Below, piece after piece: positions 34,720 to 42,858 of a DNA stretch of 64,000 nucleotides (within the stretch, counting starts at the first letter, position 1; each line of letters starts with the position of its first letter). The notes under the pieces are model-generated. The model searched no databases. It was not told the origin of the DNA and was given only the letters and a program-made list of their open reading frames with translations. The DNA is from Thermohalobaculum sp039030915 (GTDB lineage Bacteria > Pseudomonadota > Alphaproteobacteria > Rhodobacterales > Rhodobacteraceae): positions 30,939 to 94,938 of the forward strand of contig JBCCDG010000003.1 of NCBI GenBank assembly GCA_039030915.1. Reading direction: 5' to 3'. The position numbers and the translations under genes were made by a program.

Positions 34720-35039
34720 TGCGGTCGGCTGCGATAGCGGTTGCGCTGCTCGCCCTGTCCGCTCCCCTTGCGGGGGCGGGCGACGCAGCGGCCGGGCGCG
34801 AGAAGGCAGGGCAGTGCAAGGTCTGTCACGGAATCGACGGAATAGCGCGGATGCCGATCGCACCGCACATCGCCGGCGAGAATATGCAGTACCTCGTGAC
34901 CCAGCTCCGCGCCTTCCGGTCGGGCAAGCGGGAGCACGAGATCATGTCGGTCGTGGCGGCCGGCCTTTCGGACGACGATATCGACGATCTGTCGGCGTGG
35001 TATGCCTCGATAGAGATCGCCGTGACTGTGCCCGAATAG
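34719..35039 (+). CDS. Periplasmic cytochrome c
   Basis: The 106-residue product has a signal peptide (cleaved near AGAGDAAAG), one heme site CKVCH (Cys33, Cys36, His37) and a likely axial Met76 (HEIMSVV). It resembles small class I c553/c4-type domains. Its start overlaps the dehydrogenase stop (TGATG), so it is the likely direct electron acceptor of that PQQ enzyme, passing electrons to the respiratory chain. Confidence 0.92.
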   Translation: MRSAAIAVALLALSAPLAGAGDAAAGREKAGQCKVCHGIDGIARMPIAPHIAGENMQYLVTQLRAFRSGKREHEIMSVVAAGLSDDDIDDLSAWYASIEIAVTVPE

Positions 35040-35160
35040 CCCCCCGCGGCGGCGGTCTCAGGAACTGAGGCATCACGTCGTCGCGACTAACGTAGCGTTG
35101 TGGCCCCGGGGTCACGACCTTAGAACCGTTCTACAACAACAGCCAATCGAGGAGGAAACG

Positions 35161-35259
35161 ATGGCTTGGACTGCACCGACCCTGAACGAGCTCGCCTGCG
35201 GCATGGAAATCAACATGTACTTCCCGGCCGAGGATGGCCGCGAGGGCGACCTGCTCTGA
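35161..35259 (+). CDS. pqqA: PQQ precursor peptide PqqA
   Basis: A 32-codon gene reading MAWTAPTLNELACGMEINMY followed by a 12-residue acidic tail. Glu16 and Tyr20 (E-I-N-M-Y) are the two residues fused into pyrroloquinoline quinone. GGAGG stands about 6 bases before the ATG. Usual PqqA peptides are 22-26 residues and end soon after the tyrosine; here the tail FPAEDGREGDLL is longer. It heads pqqBCDE with a 33-base gap before pqqB. Confidence 0.95.
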   Translation: MAWTAPTLNELACGMEINMYFPAEDGREGDLL

Positions 35260-35292
35260 TGATCCGACGGACCGGCTGAGCGAGGCTGGGGC

Positions 35293-36183
35293 ATGCAGAT
35301 CTGCATCCTCGGCGCCGCGGCCGGCGGGGGCCTGCCGCAATGGAATTGCGGCTGTCCCAACTGCATCCGGGCGCGGGCGGGTGATATCCCTGCCCGCACC
35401 CAGTCGTCGGTCGCGGTGAGCCTCGATGGAGAGACCTGGGCGCTGATCAACGCCTCGCCCGATATCGGGCGCCAGCTGATCGTGACACCCGCGCTGCATC
35501 CGAAATCGCTCCGCCACACGCCCATTGCCGCTGTGCTCGTGACGAACGGAGATATCGATCATACGGCCGGGCTGCTCACGCTCCGCGAGAAGCAGCCTTT
35601 CGCCCTGATGGCGACCACGGAGCTCCACAAGGTGCTCGACGCGAACCCCATATTCGAGGCGATGGACCGCAGCCTCGTGACGCGCGTTCCGGTGGCCGTA
35701 GGCGCCGCCTTCGACATCCTGCCAGGGCTCGAGGCGGAAATTTTCTCGGTTCCCGGCAAGGTGCCGCTCTATCTGGAAGGGGATACGGTGGAGACCGATC
35801 TGGAAGGCGAGTTCACCGTGGGCGTCGAGTTTCGCGCCGGCACCAAGCGCGCCTGCTACATCCCCGGCTGCGCCGCGATGACCCCTCGCCTTGCAAAGCG
35901 CCTGAAGGGCGTCGATGCCGTGCTATTCGACGGAACGCTATGGGACGATGACGAGATGATCGCCGCAGGCCTCGGCCAGAAGACCGGTCGTCGCATGGGC
36001 CACATGCCCGTCTCCGGCGAGGGCGGCTCGCTCGAGGCTTTCGCGGCGCTTGATATCCCGACCCGGGTCTACATTCACATCAACAACTCGAACCCCATCG
36101 CCGATCCGGCGAGCGCAGAGACGGCCGAAGTGCGCGCCGCGGGCTGGACGGTGGGCGAGGACGGGATGATCATAGCCCCATGA
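35293..36183 (+). CDS. pqqB: PQQ biosynthesis protein PqqB
   Basis: A 296-residue metallo-beta-lactamase-fold protein of usual length. The N-terminal MQICILGAAAGGGLPQWNCGCPNC is diagnostic, including the cysteine group that binds structural zinc, and NGDIDHTAGLLTLRE holds the active-site-like metal motif. PqqB acts between peptide cross-linking and PqqC, probably as an oxidising hydroxylase. ATGA overlap with pqqC at its end shows translational coupling. Confidence 0.96.
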   Translation: MQICILGAAAGGGLPQWNCGCPNCIRARAGDIPARTQSSVAVSLDGETWALINASPDIGRQLIVTPALHPKSLRHTPIAAVLVTNGDIDHTAGLLTLREKQPFALMATTELHKVLDANPIFEAMDRSLVTRVPVAVGAAFDILPGLEAEIFSVPGKVPLYLEGDTVETDLEGEFTVGVEFRAGTKRACYIPGCAAMTPRLAKRLKGVDAVLFDGTLWDDDEMIAAGLGQKTGRRMGHMPVSGEGGSLEAFAALDIPTRVYIHINNSNPIADPASAETAEVRAAGWTVGEDGMIIAP

Positions 36184-36953
36184 ACGAGATGCAGATCCCA
36201 CAGGCGGGCGCCAGCCGCGCCGATTTCGAGGCCCGCCTCCGCCGGATCGGCGCCGAACGGTACCACGACAAGCATCCCTTCCATCACCGCCTTCACGGTG
36301 GCGAATGCACGCCCGATCAGGTGCGCGCCTGGGTGATCAACCGGTACTACTACCAGAGCCGGATCCCCATGAAGGATGCCGCCTTCATGTCCCGCGTCGA
36401 TGATCCTGCCCTTCGCCGCGCCTGGCGGAGCCGCATTGAGGACCATGACGGCACGGCGGAGAGCGAGGGGGGTATCGCCCGCTGGCTGCGTCTCGCCGAA
36501 GCCGTCGGGCTTGACCCTGACTACGTCGCGTCGGGCGTCGGCATCATGGCCTCGACCCGCTTCGCGGTGGACGCCTACGTCCGCTTCGTGCGCGAGAAGA
36601 CGTTGCTCGAAGCGGTGGCATCGTCCCTCACGGAACTCTTCGCGCCCAAGATCCACGAGGCGCGCATAGAAGGGCTCCTCAAGCACTATGCCTTCGCCAA
36701 CGAGACCTCCCTCGGCTATTTCAAACGCCGGCTCGATCAGGCGCCGAAGGACGTCGCCTTCGGCCTGGCCTGGGTGCTCGACCATGCGGACACCGCCGAG
36801 AAGCAGGACGCGGCGGCAGCGGCGCTCACCTTCAAGACCGACGTGCTCTGGTCCCAGCTCGATGCGCTCTGGGGCGGTTATGTCGAACCCGGCCGCATTC
36901 CTCCGGGCGCCTGGCAGCCGGGCGAGGGCCTCCTCCCGGGAGCGGCAGCGTGA
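36180..36953 (+). CDS. pqqC: Pyrroloquinoline-quinone synthase PqqC
   Basis: A 257-residue cofactor-free oxidase of the heme-oxygenase-like fold that performs the final ring closure and eight-electron oxidation. Conserved blocks are HPFHHRLHGGECTPDQVRAWV, NRYYYQSRIPMKDAAFMSR, and the helix with FAPKIHEARIEGLLKHYAF that holds the catalytic His and Arg. The first codon overlaps the pqqB stop, and the last overlaps the pqqD start. Confidence 0.97.
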   Translation: MNEMQIPQAGASRADFEARLRRIGAERYHDKHPFHHRLHGGECTPDQVRAWVINRYYYQSRIPMKDAAFMSRVDDPALRRAWRSRIEDHDGTAESEGGIARWLRLAEAVGLDPDYVASGVGIMASTRFAVDAYVRFVREKTLLEAVASSLTELFAPKIHEARIEGLLKHYAFANETSLGYFKRRLDQAPKDVAFGLAWVLDHADTAEKQDAAAAALTFKTDVLWSQLDALWGGYVEPGRIPPGAWQPGEGLLPGAAA

Positions 36954-37228
36954 GCCTGCCCGACAGCGCGGTGCCGCGGCTCCTGCGCGGCGTGCGCGTG
37001 GCCCGTGACCGCGTGCGCGGGCGCGACGTGTTGCTCGCGCCCGAGCGCGTCTTCATGCTGGACCCCGTGGGCAAGGCCGTGCTCGAGCGCGTCGACGGCG
37101 CCCGCAGCTTCGGCGCGATCGTCGACGATCTTGCCGCGGCCTATGACGCGCCCCGCAATCGCATCGCGGAAGACGCAGGCAAGTATCTGTCAGGCCTCGT
37201 CGAGCGGCGCATGATGGAGACGGCATGA
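36950..37228 (+). CDS. pqqD: PQQ peptide chaperone PqqD
   Basis: A 92-residue RiPP-recognition element that binds PqqA and presents it to PqqE. Typical features are PRLLRGVRVARDRVRGRDVLL, then ERVFMLDPVGKAVLERVDG and the final helix with VERRMMETA. It overlaps both neighbours by four bases. It is a separate gene, not fused to pqqC or pqqE. Confidence 0.95.
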   Translation: MSLPDSAVPRLLRGVRVARDRVRGRDVLLAPERVFMLDPVGKAVLERVDGARSFGAIVDDLAAAYDAPRNRIAEDAGKYLSGLVERRMMETA

Positions 37229-38331
37229 TACATCCCCCGATCTCCATGCTGGCGGAGCTTACGCACCGCTGCCCGCTTTCCTGCCCGTACTGCTCCAACC
37301 CCATCGAGCTCGCGGCTCGCAGCCTCGAGCTCGACACCGAAACCTGGGCCCGCGTCTTCCACGAGGCGGCGGAGATCGGCGTCCTGCAACTCCATCTCTC
37401 GGGTGGGGAGCCGGCATCGCGCCGCGACCTCGAGCAGATCACGGCCGCGGCGGTCGAGGCCGGCCTCTACACCAATCTCATCACCTCCGGCATCGGGCTC
37501 ACCGAGAAGCGCCTCGCCGCCCTCGACGCGGTGGGGCTCGAGCATGTGCAGCTCTCCCTTCAGGGCGTGAACGCCGGCATGGCGGACCGCATCGGCGGCT
37601 ACGAGGGGGGCTTCAAGCGCAAGATGCAGGTTGCCGAGTGGATCGGCCGGCTCGGCTTTCCGCTGACACTCAACGCCGTGATGCACCGCCAGAACCTCGG
37701 CGATCTCGAAGAGACGATCGCCATGGCCGTCGAGATGGGCGCCCGCCGGCTCGAGGTTGCCTGCGTGCAGTTCCACGGCTGGGCGACCAGGAACAAGGGC
37801 GCGCTGATGCCCAGCAAGGCGCAGGCGCTGGAAGCACGCCGGCTCGTCGACGAAGCGCGGGCACGTCTCAGGGGCGTGCTGGTCATCGACTTCGTGCCGC
37901 CCGACTACCACGCGGCCTACCCCAAGCCCTGCATGGGCGACTGGGGTTCGACGGGGCTCAACGTCGCGCCCGACGGGCTCGTGCTGCCCTGCCATGCGGC
38001 GCAATCGATCCCCCACCTCGTCTTCGACAACGTGCGCGAGAAGGGCCTCCGCGAGATCTGGTACGAGGGCGCGGCCTTCAACGCCTATCGCGGCGACGAC
38101 TGGATGGCCGAGCCCTGCCGGTCCTGCGAGCGCAAGGCGATCGATCACGGGGGCTGCCGCTGCCAGGCGATGGCGCTTGCGGGCGATCCGGCGGCCACGG
38201 ATCCCGTCTGCTCCAAATCCCCCCTGCACGCCAAGGTCATCGCCGACATCCTGGCGGAGACCGCCGGCGACGAGGCCCTCACCTATCGCGATCAGCCGGC
38301 CAGGACACCGACTGCCGAGCCGGCAGGCTGA
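37225..38331 (+). CDS. pqqE: PqqA peptide cyclase, radical SAM enzyme PqqE
   Basis: It forms the Glu-Tyr carbon-carbon link in PqqA. The radical SAM cluster cysteines are Cys16, Cys20 and Cys23 (RCPLSCPYCSNP). The C-terminal SPASM region with auxiliary cluster cysteines is present (YPKPCMGDWG, LPCHAAQSI, EPCRSCERKAIDHGGCRCQ). At 368 residues it is normal. It ends the operon; a hairpin-rich spacer follows. No pqqF-type protease is present. Confidence 0.96.
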   Translation: MIHPPISMLAELTHRCPLSCPYCSNPIELAARSLELDTETWARVFHEAAEIGVLQLHLSGGEPASRRDLEQITAAAVEAGLYTNLITSGIGLTEKRLAALDAVGLEHVQLSLQGVNAGMADRIGGYEGGFKRKMQVAEWIGRLGFPLTLNAVMHRQNLGDLEETIAMAVEMGARRLEVACVQFHGWATRNKGALMPSKAQALEARRLVDEARARLRGVLVIDFVPPDYHAAYPKPCMGDWGSTGLNVAPDGLVLPCHAAQSIPHLVFDNVREKGLREIWYEGAAFNAYRGDDWMAEPCRSCERKAIDHGGCRCQAMALAGDPAATDPVCSKSPLHAKVIADILAETAGDEALTYRDQPARTPTAEPAG

Positions 38332-38706
38332 TCGCGCTCGCGCCGCCGGAGAGGCCCGGCCGCCGCACGCAGATCCGCCGCAGGTGCCCGCCCGGCTCCC
38401 CGAACTTGGCCCGGACATCGAAGAGGCGCCGCCCACCCGACCCGTCGCTCCCCCGGAGGCCGGGTCGGGTCAAGGATGGCGAAGCCACCGGCACGCCGGC
38501 GCCGCAGGCGTCCTTGATGCGGCCGGGCCTTCGGAGACACGCTCGAAACGGAGCCGCCTTCGGCTCCTCCCCAGCCGCTCATCCACCGGTGATGCAGCCA
38601 GGCGCGCTCGACCGGAGAATGCCCCCCGACCAGATGCCGCAGCGACCACGAGCAAGCATCCCGGCGACCAGCCGGGATTCCGCCTGGTCGATCCCGCAGC
38701 GCCGCC
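38332..38706. other. Hairpin-rich convergent spacer after pqqE
   Basis: No gene is seen in these 375 bases. Three structures stand out: a 10-bp inverted repeat ACCCGACCCG (38435-38444) / CGGGTCGGGT (38461-38470); GGAGCCG-CCTT-CGGCTCC (38550-38567), a compact terminator-like hairpin followed by TCCCC; and a copy of the dispersed repeat at 38640-38691. The spacer separates the convergent pqq operon and aminotransferase gene. Confidence 0.6.
38640..38691 (+). repeat. Dispersed hairpin repeat, copy 3
   Basis: ATCCCGGC (38658-38665), loop GACCA, GCCGGGAT (38671-38678), flanked by CAGCGACCAC and TCCGCCTGG.TCGA as in copy 2. Compared with the other copies, the fourth stem base is C rather than G and its partner is changed to match, so pairing is kept. 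Confidence 0.75.
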
Positions 38707-39960
38707 TCAGCCGGCAATCTCTGTCATCGCCGACAGGAACCGGGCGACCTCGGCCTTGGTGTTATAATGGGCGATCGAGACGCGGATGCACTCCTCGATC
38801 CCGAGGGGGCCGAGCACGTTGCCGCAGTAATGGTCGTTCTTCCGGATATGGACGCGGATGCCCTGCTCGCGCAGGCGCGAGACCAGATCGCCCGCCGCGA
38901 CGCCGTCCAGTGTGAGGGAGAAGACGCCCTCGCGCGCCTCGAGCGCCGGCCCGCCGATCAGCGTGACGCCCGGCATGTCCGCGAGGCCGCGCAGATTGCC
39001 GGTACCCTCCAGCATCGCGCGGGTCAGCGCCTGTTCATGCGCGCGAATCGCGCCGGCGCCTGCCTCCAGACGGGCGCGCCGGTCTTGCGCCTCCGTGAAA
39101 TGCCCCCCGAGCCAGGCAAGGTAGTCGACGACGTCCGAGAACGTCGCGTAGCTGCCCGCATCGCGCGTTCCGAGCTCCCAGTTGCCCTCCCGGCTGCCGA
39201 GCAGCGCCTCCCGCGACGCGGCCGAGAGGCGCGGGGAGGCCCAGCCGACACCGTAGCCGTGGCGCGAGAACATCTTGTAGGGCGAGACCGCGTAGCCATC
39301 GATGCCGTAGGCGGCCACGTCGACCGCCCCGTGGCTCGCATGCTGGATGCCGTCCACCACGATGTAGCACCGGGGCGCCACCGCACGGATCGCAGCCGCG
39401 ACACCACGAACGTCCGTCGACATGCCGGTCACGGGCGAGGTGTGCACGATGGTGGCGACCCGCGTCTCGGGCGTCACGGCGGCGCGGTAGGCATCGACGC
39501 CGACCGATCCCGCGGCATCGTCATGCTTCAGGCGCAGATGTTCCCGCCCCGTCGCTGCCGCCCAGCGCGCCATGGCTGATGTGGAGGCCGGATGCTCGAG
39601 CGTCGAGCCCAGCATGATGCCGCCCTCGGATGCGTCGAGCGCCGCGGTGCGGACAAGGCGGAACAGGATCTCCGTCCCGCTCTCGCCGACGAAGACCTCG
39701 CCATCCGGCGCGTTGAGAAACGTCCGCATGTCCTCGCGGCCCTTGGCGACCGCGGCCGAGAGGGCACGGGACGCGGCATTGTCCCGCCCCTCGTTGTCCG
39801 GATAGCCGGCATAGGCGGCGGAGCTCTCGACGACGCTCTTCAGATGCAGCGCACCGCCGGCGTTCTCGAAGAAGACCCGCGGCCCCTCGAACGGGCAAGC
39901 CTCGACATGGGCGAAGCGGCTGCGCACCTCCTCCAGCAGCCCCGGCGTCTCGGCGATCAT
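38707..39960 (-). CDS. Class V aminotransferase, cysteine-desulfurase-like
   Basis: A 417-residue PLP enzyme of the aminotransferase class V/cysteine desulfurase fold. The cofactor lysine is in AVSPYKMFSRHGYG, preceded by the aspartate-bearing strand YIVVDGIQHASHGAVDV. The usual SHK motif of desulfurases is replaced by SPYK, and the catalytic cysteine loop of SufS is not evident, so sulfur mobilisation is doubtful; a lyase or aminotransferase role is as likely. The ATG at 39960 (MIAETPGLLEEVR) fits better than one at 39999. It is followed on the same strand upstream by the hydratase-like gene. Confidence 0.87.
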   Translation of the reverse strand: MIAETPGLLEEVRSRFAHVEACPFEGPRVFFENAGGALHLKSVVESSAAYAGYPDNEGRDNAASRALSAAVAKGREDMRTFLNAPDGEVFVGESGTEILFRLVRTAALDASEGGIMLGSTLEHPASTSAMARWAAATGREHLRLKHDDAAGSVGVDAYRAAVTPETRVATIVHTSPVTGMSTDVRGVAAAIRAVAPRCYIVVDGIQHASHGAVDVAAYGIDGYAVSPYKMFSRHGYGVGWASPRLSAASREALLGSREGNWELGTRDAGSYATFSDVVDYLAWLGGHFTEAQDRRARLEAGAGAIRAHEQALTRAMLEGTGNLRGLADMPGVTLIGGPALEAREGVFSLTLDGVAAGDLVSRLREQGIRVHIRKNDHYCGNVLGPLGIEECIRVSIAHYNTKAEVARFLSAMTEIAG

Positions 39961-40025
39961 GGCGGTCTCCTTCTTCCGGCCTCCCGCCTGCCCTGCCACA
40001 GGGCCAAGCCGGTGGCTAGCGGTCG

Positions 40026-40808
40026 CTAGGCGGCGGCGGCGCTGGCGCGGACGCTTCCGAGAGTACCGAAATCGGCCTCGACGCGGATGCCCGGGGCCAG
40101 CGGGAAGACACCGGTTAGCGTGCCGGTCATCACGAGGTCGCCCGTTCTGAGACCACGTGCCGCGAGGGGCGGCTGGGCGAGCAGCCAGCGCAGGAGGGTG
40201 GCTGGCGGCATCAGGCCCGCGCTCGCCGCGGTCCCGCTCGCAGTCTCCCTTCCATCGACCCTAAGCGTCGCCGCGACCGGCGGCCAACCCGCCGCGAAGT
40301 CCCATGCCGTGTCGGGCCCGAGCACCGCCTCGACATTGATGCCCCCATCGGCGACGAGGCGATGGCCCTGCCCCTCCATCTCACCGTCAAAACGCCGGCC
40401 AATGACCTCCAGCGACGGGATGGCCGCGGCAATGGCCGCCGTCAGCTCGGCATCGCCGATAGTCCCGCCCGCTGCGAGATCGCAGCCGAGCCGCAGGCTG
40501 ATCTCGCATTCGAGACCCGCGCCCGGCATGGGCGCGAGCATCGCACCATCGCCGTGCACGAGCCCCTGTAGGAGCGGGCCGACGAAGGGCCCCGGCAGAG
40601 CGAAGCGCCGCTGCAAGGCCGGATCGCCGGCGCCGATTTTCCAGCCGAGGATGCGCGCGCCGGAGGCTGCGCTCACCGCATCCTGCAGCACATAGGCCGC
40701 CCCCAGATCCCTGGGCATCGGGACGTCCGCCTGAGGCAGGAGCCGCCGCTCGGCCCTTGCCTGCCAGAGCATCGCCGCCGCCTCCGACCAGTCCCCGTCT
40801 GCCATCAC
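40026..40808 (-). CDS. 2-keto-4-pentenoate hydratase/FAH-like protein
   Basis: A 260-residue protein of the hydratase-decarboxylase branch of the FAH superfamily. GWKIGAGDP, FVGPLLQGLV, GLECEISLRLGCDL (metal-binding Glu pair) and the C-terminal GDLVMTGTLTG are characteristic. Such enzymes hydrate 2-oxo-alkenoates or decarboxylate 4-oxalocrotonate in ring cleavage pathways, but no aromatic pathway genes are nearby. Tandem ATGs at 40808 and 40805 are equivalent. The aminotransferase gene follows after 65 bases, perhaps in one operon; the peptide importer is divergent. Confidence 0.88.
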   Translation of the reverse strand: MMADGDWSEAAAMLWQARAERRLLPQADVPMPRDLGAAYVLQDAVSAASGARILGWKIGAGDPALQRRFALPGPFVGPLLQGLVHGDGAMLAPMPGAGLECEISLRLGCDLAAGGTIGDAELTAAIAAAIPSLEVIGRRFDGEMEGQGHRLVADGGINVEAVLGPDTAWDFAAGWPPVAATLRVDGRETASGTAASAGLMPPATLLRWLLAQPPLAARGLRTGDLVMTGTLTGVFPLAPGIRVEADFGTLGSVRASAAAA

Positions 40809-41068
40809 CTACCCCTTCTATTGCCGAGCGCCGCACTCCCTGCGGCGCCACAGTCCTGCGCGCGCACACGGGAAAGGCAACCCTGCCCCCATCTGCGGCA
40901 CGCTATGCCCGCCGGAGCAGCAGTATTGGCCGCAACCTGCCCAATCGCTGTTCGCATGCCCGTGAATGCGCGCTTTTTCGCTTCCATTCCGTGCCGCAGG
41001 CCGACAGGCTGGACGCGCCGGTCAACGCACCGGCCATGAGACCAAGAAGACAGACAGGGATCGGCATC

Positions 41069-42784
41069 ATGACAGCACGACGACTTATGCTCACAGCAAC
41101 GGCAATGAGCGCGGCGATGGCGGCCATTGGCGGCCCCGCGCTCGCCGAGCGCGGCAGCGACGGGCAGCTCAACATCATCTACTGGCAGGCCCCCTCTACG
41201 CTCAATCCATACCTCTCGGGCGGGACCAAGGAAGTCGAGAGCGCCTCGATGATCCTCGAGCCGCTGGTCTCTTTCAGCGACAAGGGTGAGTTCGTCCCCC
41301 GCCTCGTCGACGAAATACCGACCGTGGACAATGGCGGTGTCTCCGAGGATTTGACCAGCATCACCTGGAAGCTAAAGGACGGCGTCCAGTGGTCGGACGG
41401 CACACCGCTTACCGCTGCGGACGCCGTCTTTACCTGGCAGTACTGCACCCACCCGGAGGGTGGCTGTGCGCAGGCGTCGTATTTCGAGGGCGTCTCAAAT
41501 GTGGAGGCGGTCGACGACCAGACGATCAAGATCACCTTCACCGAACCGAAGCCCTTCCCCTACACGGCCTTCGTCGGCTCGGAGAGCCCGATCCTGCAGG
41601 CAGCCCAGTTCGCGGACTGCATGGGCGCCAAGGCCCCGGAATGCACGGAACAGAATTTCGGTCCGATCGGCACCGGTCCCTTCGTCGTCACCGAGTTCAA
41701 GCCGAACGACGTGATCACGCTCGAGGCGAACCAGAACTATCGGGAGCCCGACAAGCCTGCCTTCGGCAGCGTGCTCTTCAAGGGGGGCGGCGATGCGGCC
41801 TCGGCCGCGCGCTCGGTGCTGGAGACGGGCGAATTCGACTATGCCTGGAACCTGCAGATCGAGCCGGAGATCCTCAAGCAGATGGAGGCTGCCGGTAAGG
41901 GCAAGGTGGTCGTCGCCTTCGCGACCTCGGTCGAGCGCCTGCATCTCAACATGACCAACCCCGACCCCGCGCTCGGCGACAAGCGCTCCACGGTCGAGGG
42001 CGGCCCGCACCCGTTCCTGACAAATCCGGTGATCGGCCAGGCGCTATCCATGGCCATCGACCGTCAACTCCTCGTGGACGTGGGCTACGGCCAGGCCGGC
42101 AGGGTAACCTGCAACGTTCTGCCCGCGCCCGAAGCCTATGCCTCCACCGCGAACGACGCCTGCAAGGTGCAGGACATCGAGGGCGCCAAGAAGCTGCTCG
42201 ACGATAACGGCATCGTCGACAGCGACGGCGACGGCATCCGCGAATATAACGGCAACAAGCTGAGCGTCCTCTACCAGACCTCGACGAACTCGGTCCGCCA
42301 GGGTGCTCAGGCGCTCATCAAGCAGTGGTGGTCGGAGCTCGGTGTCGAGACAGAGCTTCGCAACATCGACGCCAGCGTCTTCTTCGGCGGCGACCCGGCA
42401 AGCCCCGATACCTTCCAGAAGTTCTACGCCGACATCGAGATGTATACGAACAACTTCTCCGGCGTGGACCCCGAGGCCTATATGGCCTCATGGATATGCG
42501 GAGACATGCCGCGCCCGCAGTCGCAGTGGCAGGGCAACAACGTGATGCGCTTCTGCGACCCGGAATACGACGCGCTGGTGAAGGAGATGGCCCGCACCGC
42601 GGACCTCACCGAGCGCCAGAACCTCGCCAAGAAGATGAACGACATGCTGATGCAGTCTTACAGCATCATCCCGCTCATCCATCGCGGCGGCGCCTCCGCC
42701 CATGCCAACAGCCTCGCGGGTGTCCTGATCAACGATTGGGACAGCGAGCTCTGGAACATCGCGGACTGGCACCGCACAGAGTGA
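41069..42784 (+). CDS. Peptide/nickel-type ABC transporter solute-binding protein
   Basis: A 571-residue family 5 binding protein. A signal peptide (MTARRLMLTATAMSAAMAAI to ALAE) is clear. Core features are IIYWQAPSTLNPYLSGGTKE near the N-terminus and WKLKDGVQWSDGTPLTAADAVFTW. Ligands of this family include oligopeptides, nickel, opines and sugars, so specificity is open. ATG 41069 gives a normal signal peptide; an ATG at 41036 would add 11 residues. A terminator-like hairpin separates it from the permeases, and the promoter lies in the divergent spacer 40809-41068. Confidence 0.93.
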   Translation: MTARRLMLTATAMSAAMAAIGGPALAERGSDGQLNIIYWQAPSTLNPYLSGGTKEVESASMILEPLVSFSDKGEFVPRLVDEIPTVDNGGVSEDLTSITWKLKDGVQWSDGTPLTAADAVFTWQYCTHPEGGCAQASYFEGVSNVEAVDDQTIKITFTEPKPFPYTAFVGSESPILQAAQFADCMGAKAPECTEQNFGPIGTGPFVVTEFKPNDVITLEANQNYREPDKPAFGSVLFKGGGDAASAARSVLETGEFDYAWNLQIEPEILKQMEAAGKGKVVVAFATSVERLHLNMTNPDPALGDKRSTVEGGPHPFLTNPVIGQALSMAIDRQLLVDVGYGQAGRVTCNVLPAPEAYASTANDACKVQDIEGAKKLLDDNGIVDSDGDGIREYNGNKLSVLYQTSTNSVRQGAQALIKQWWSELGVETELRNIDASVFFGGDPASPDTFQKFYADIEMYTNNFSGVDPEAYMASWICGDMPRPQSQWQGNNVMRFCDPEYDALVKEMARTADLTERQNLAKKMNDMLMQSYSIIPLIHRGGASAHANSLAGVLINDWDSELWNIADWHRTE

Positions 42785-42801
42785 TCTTCGCCTGAGATCA
42801 C

Positions 42802-42829
42802 GACGCCCTCTGCTCCGGCAGGGGGCGTC
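42802..42829 (+). terminator. Attenuating hairpin between binding protein and permease genes
   Basis: GACGCCC-T-CTGC, loop TCCG, GCAG-G-GGGCGTC form a 12-bp stem with one T-G pair, followed by CGGCTTTTCC. It begins 17 bases after the binding-protein stop. Such partial terminators let the binding protein be made in excess over the permeases. Confidence 0.7.
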
Positions 42830-42858
42830 CGGCTTTTCCGAAGAAGGCGAGAACGCCC

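Noticed and set aside
35100..35160. Hairpin GTGGCCCCGGGGTCAC upstream of pqqA as a riboswitch
   Set aside because: It is a short near-palindrome with no recognisable riboswitch core; an ordinary operator or terminator after the cytochrome gene is as likely and cannot be decided.
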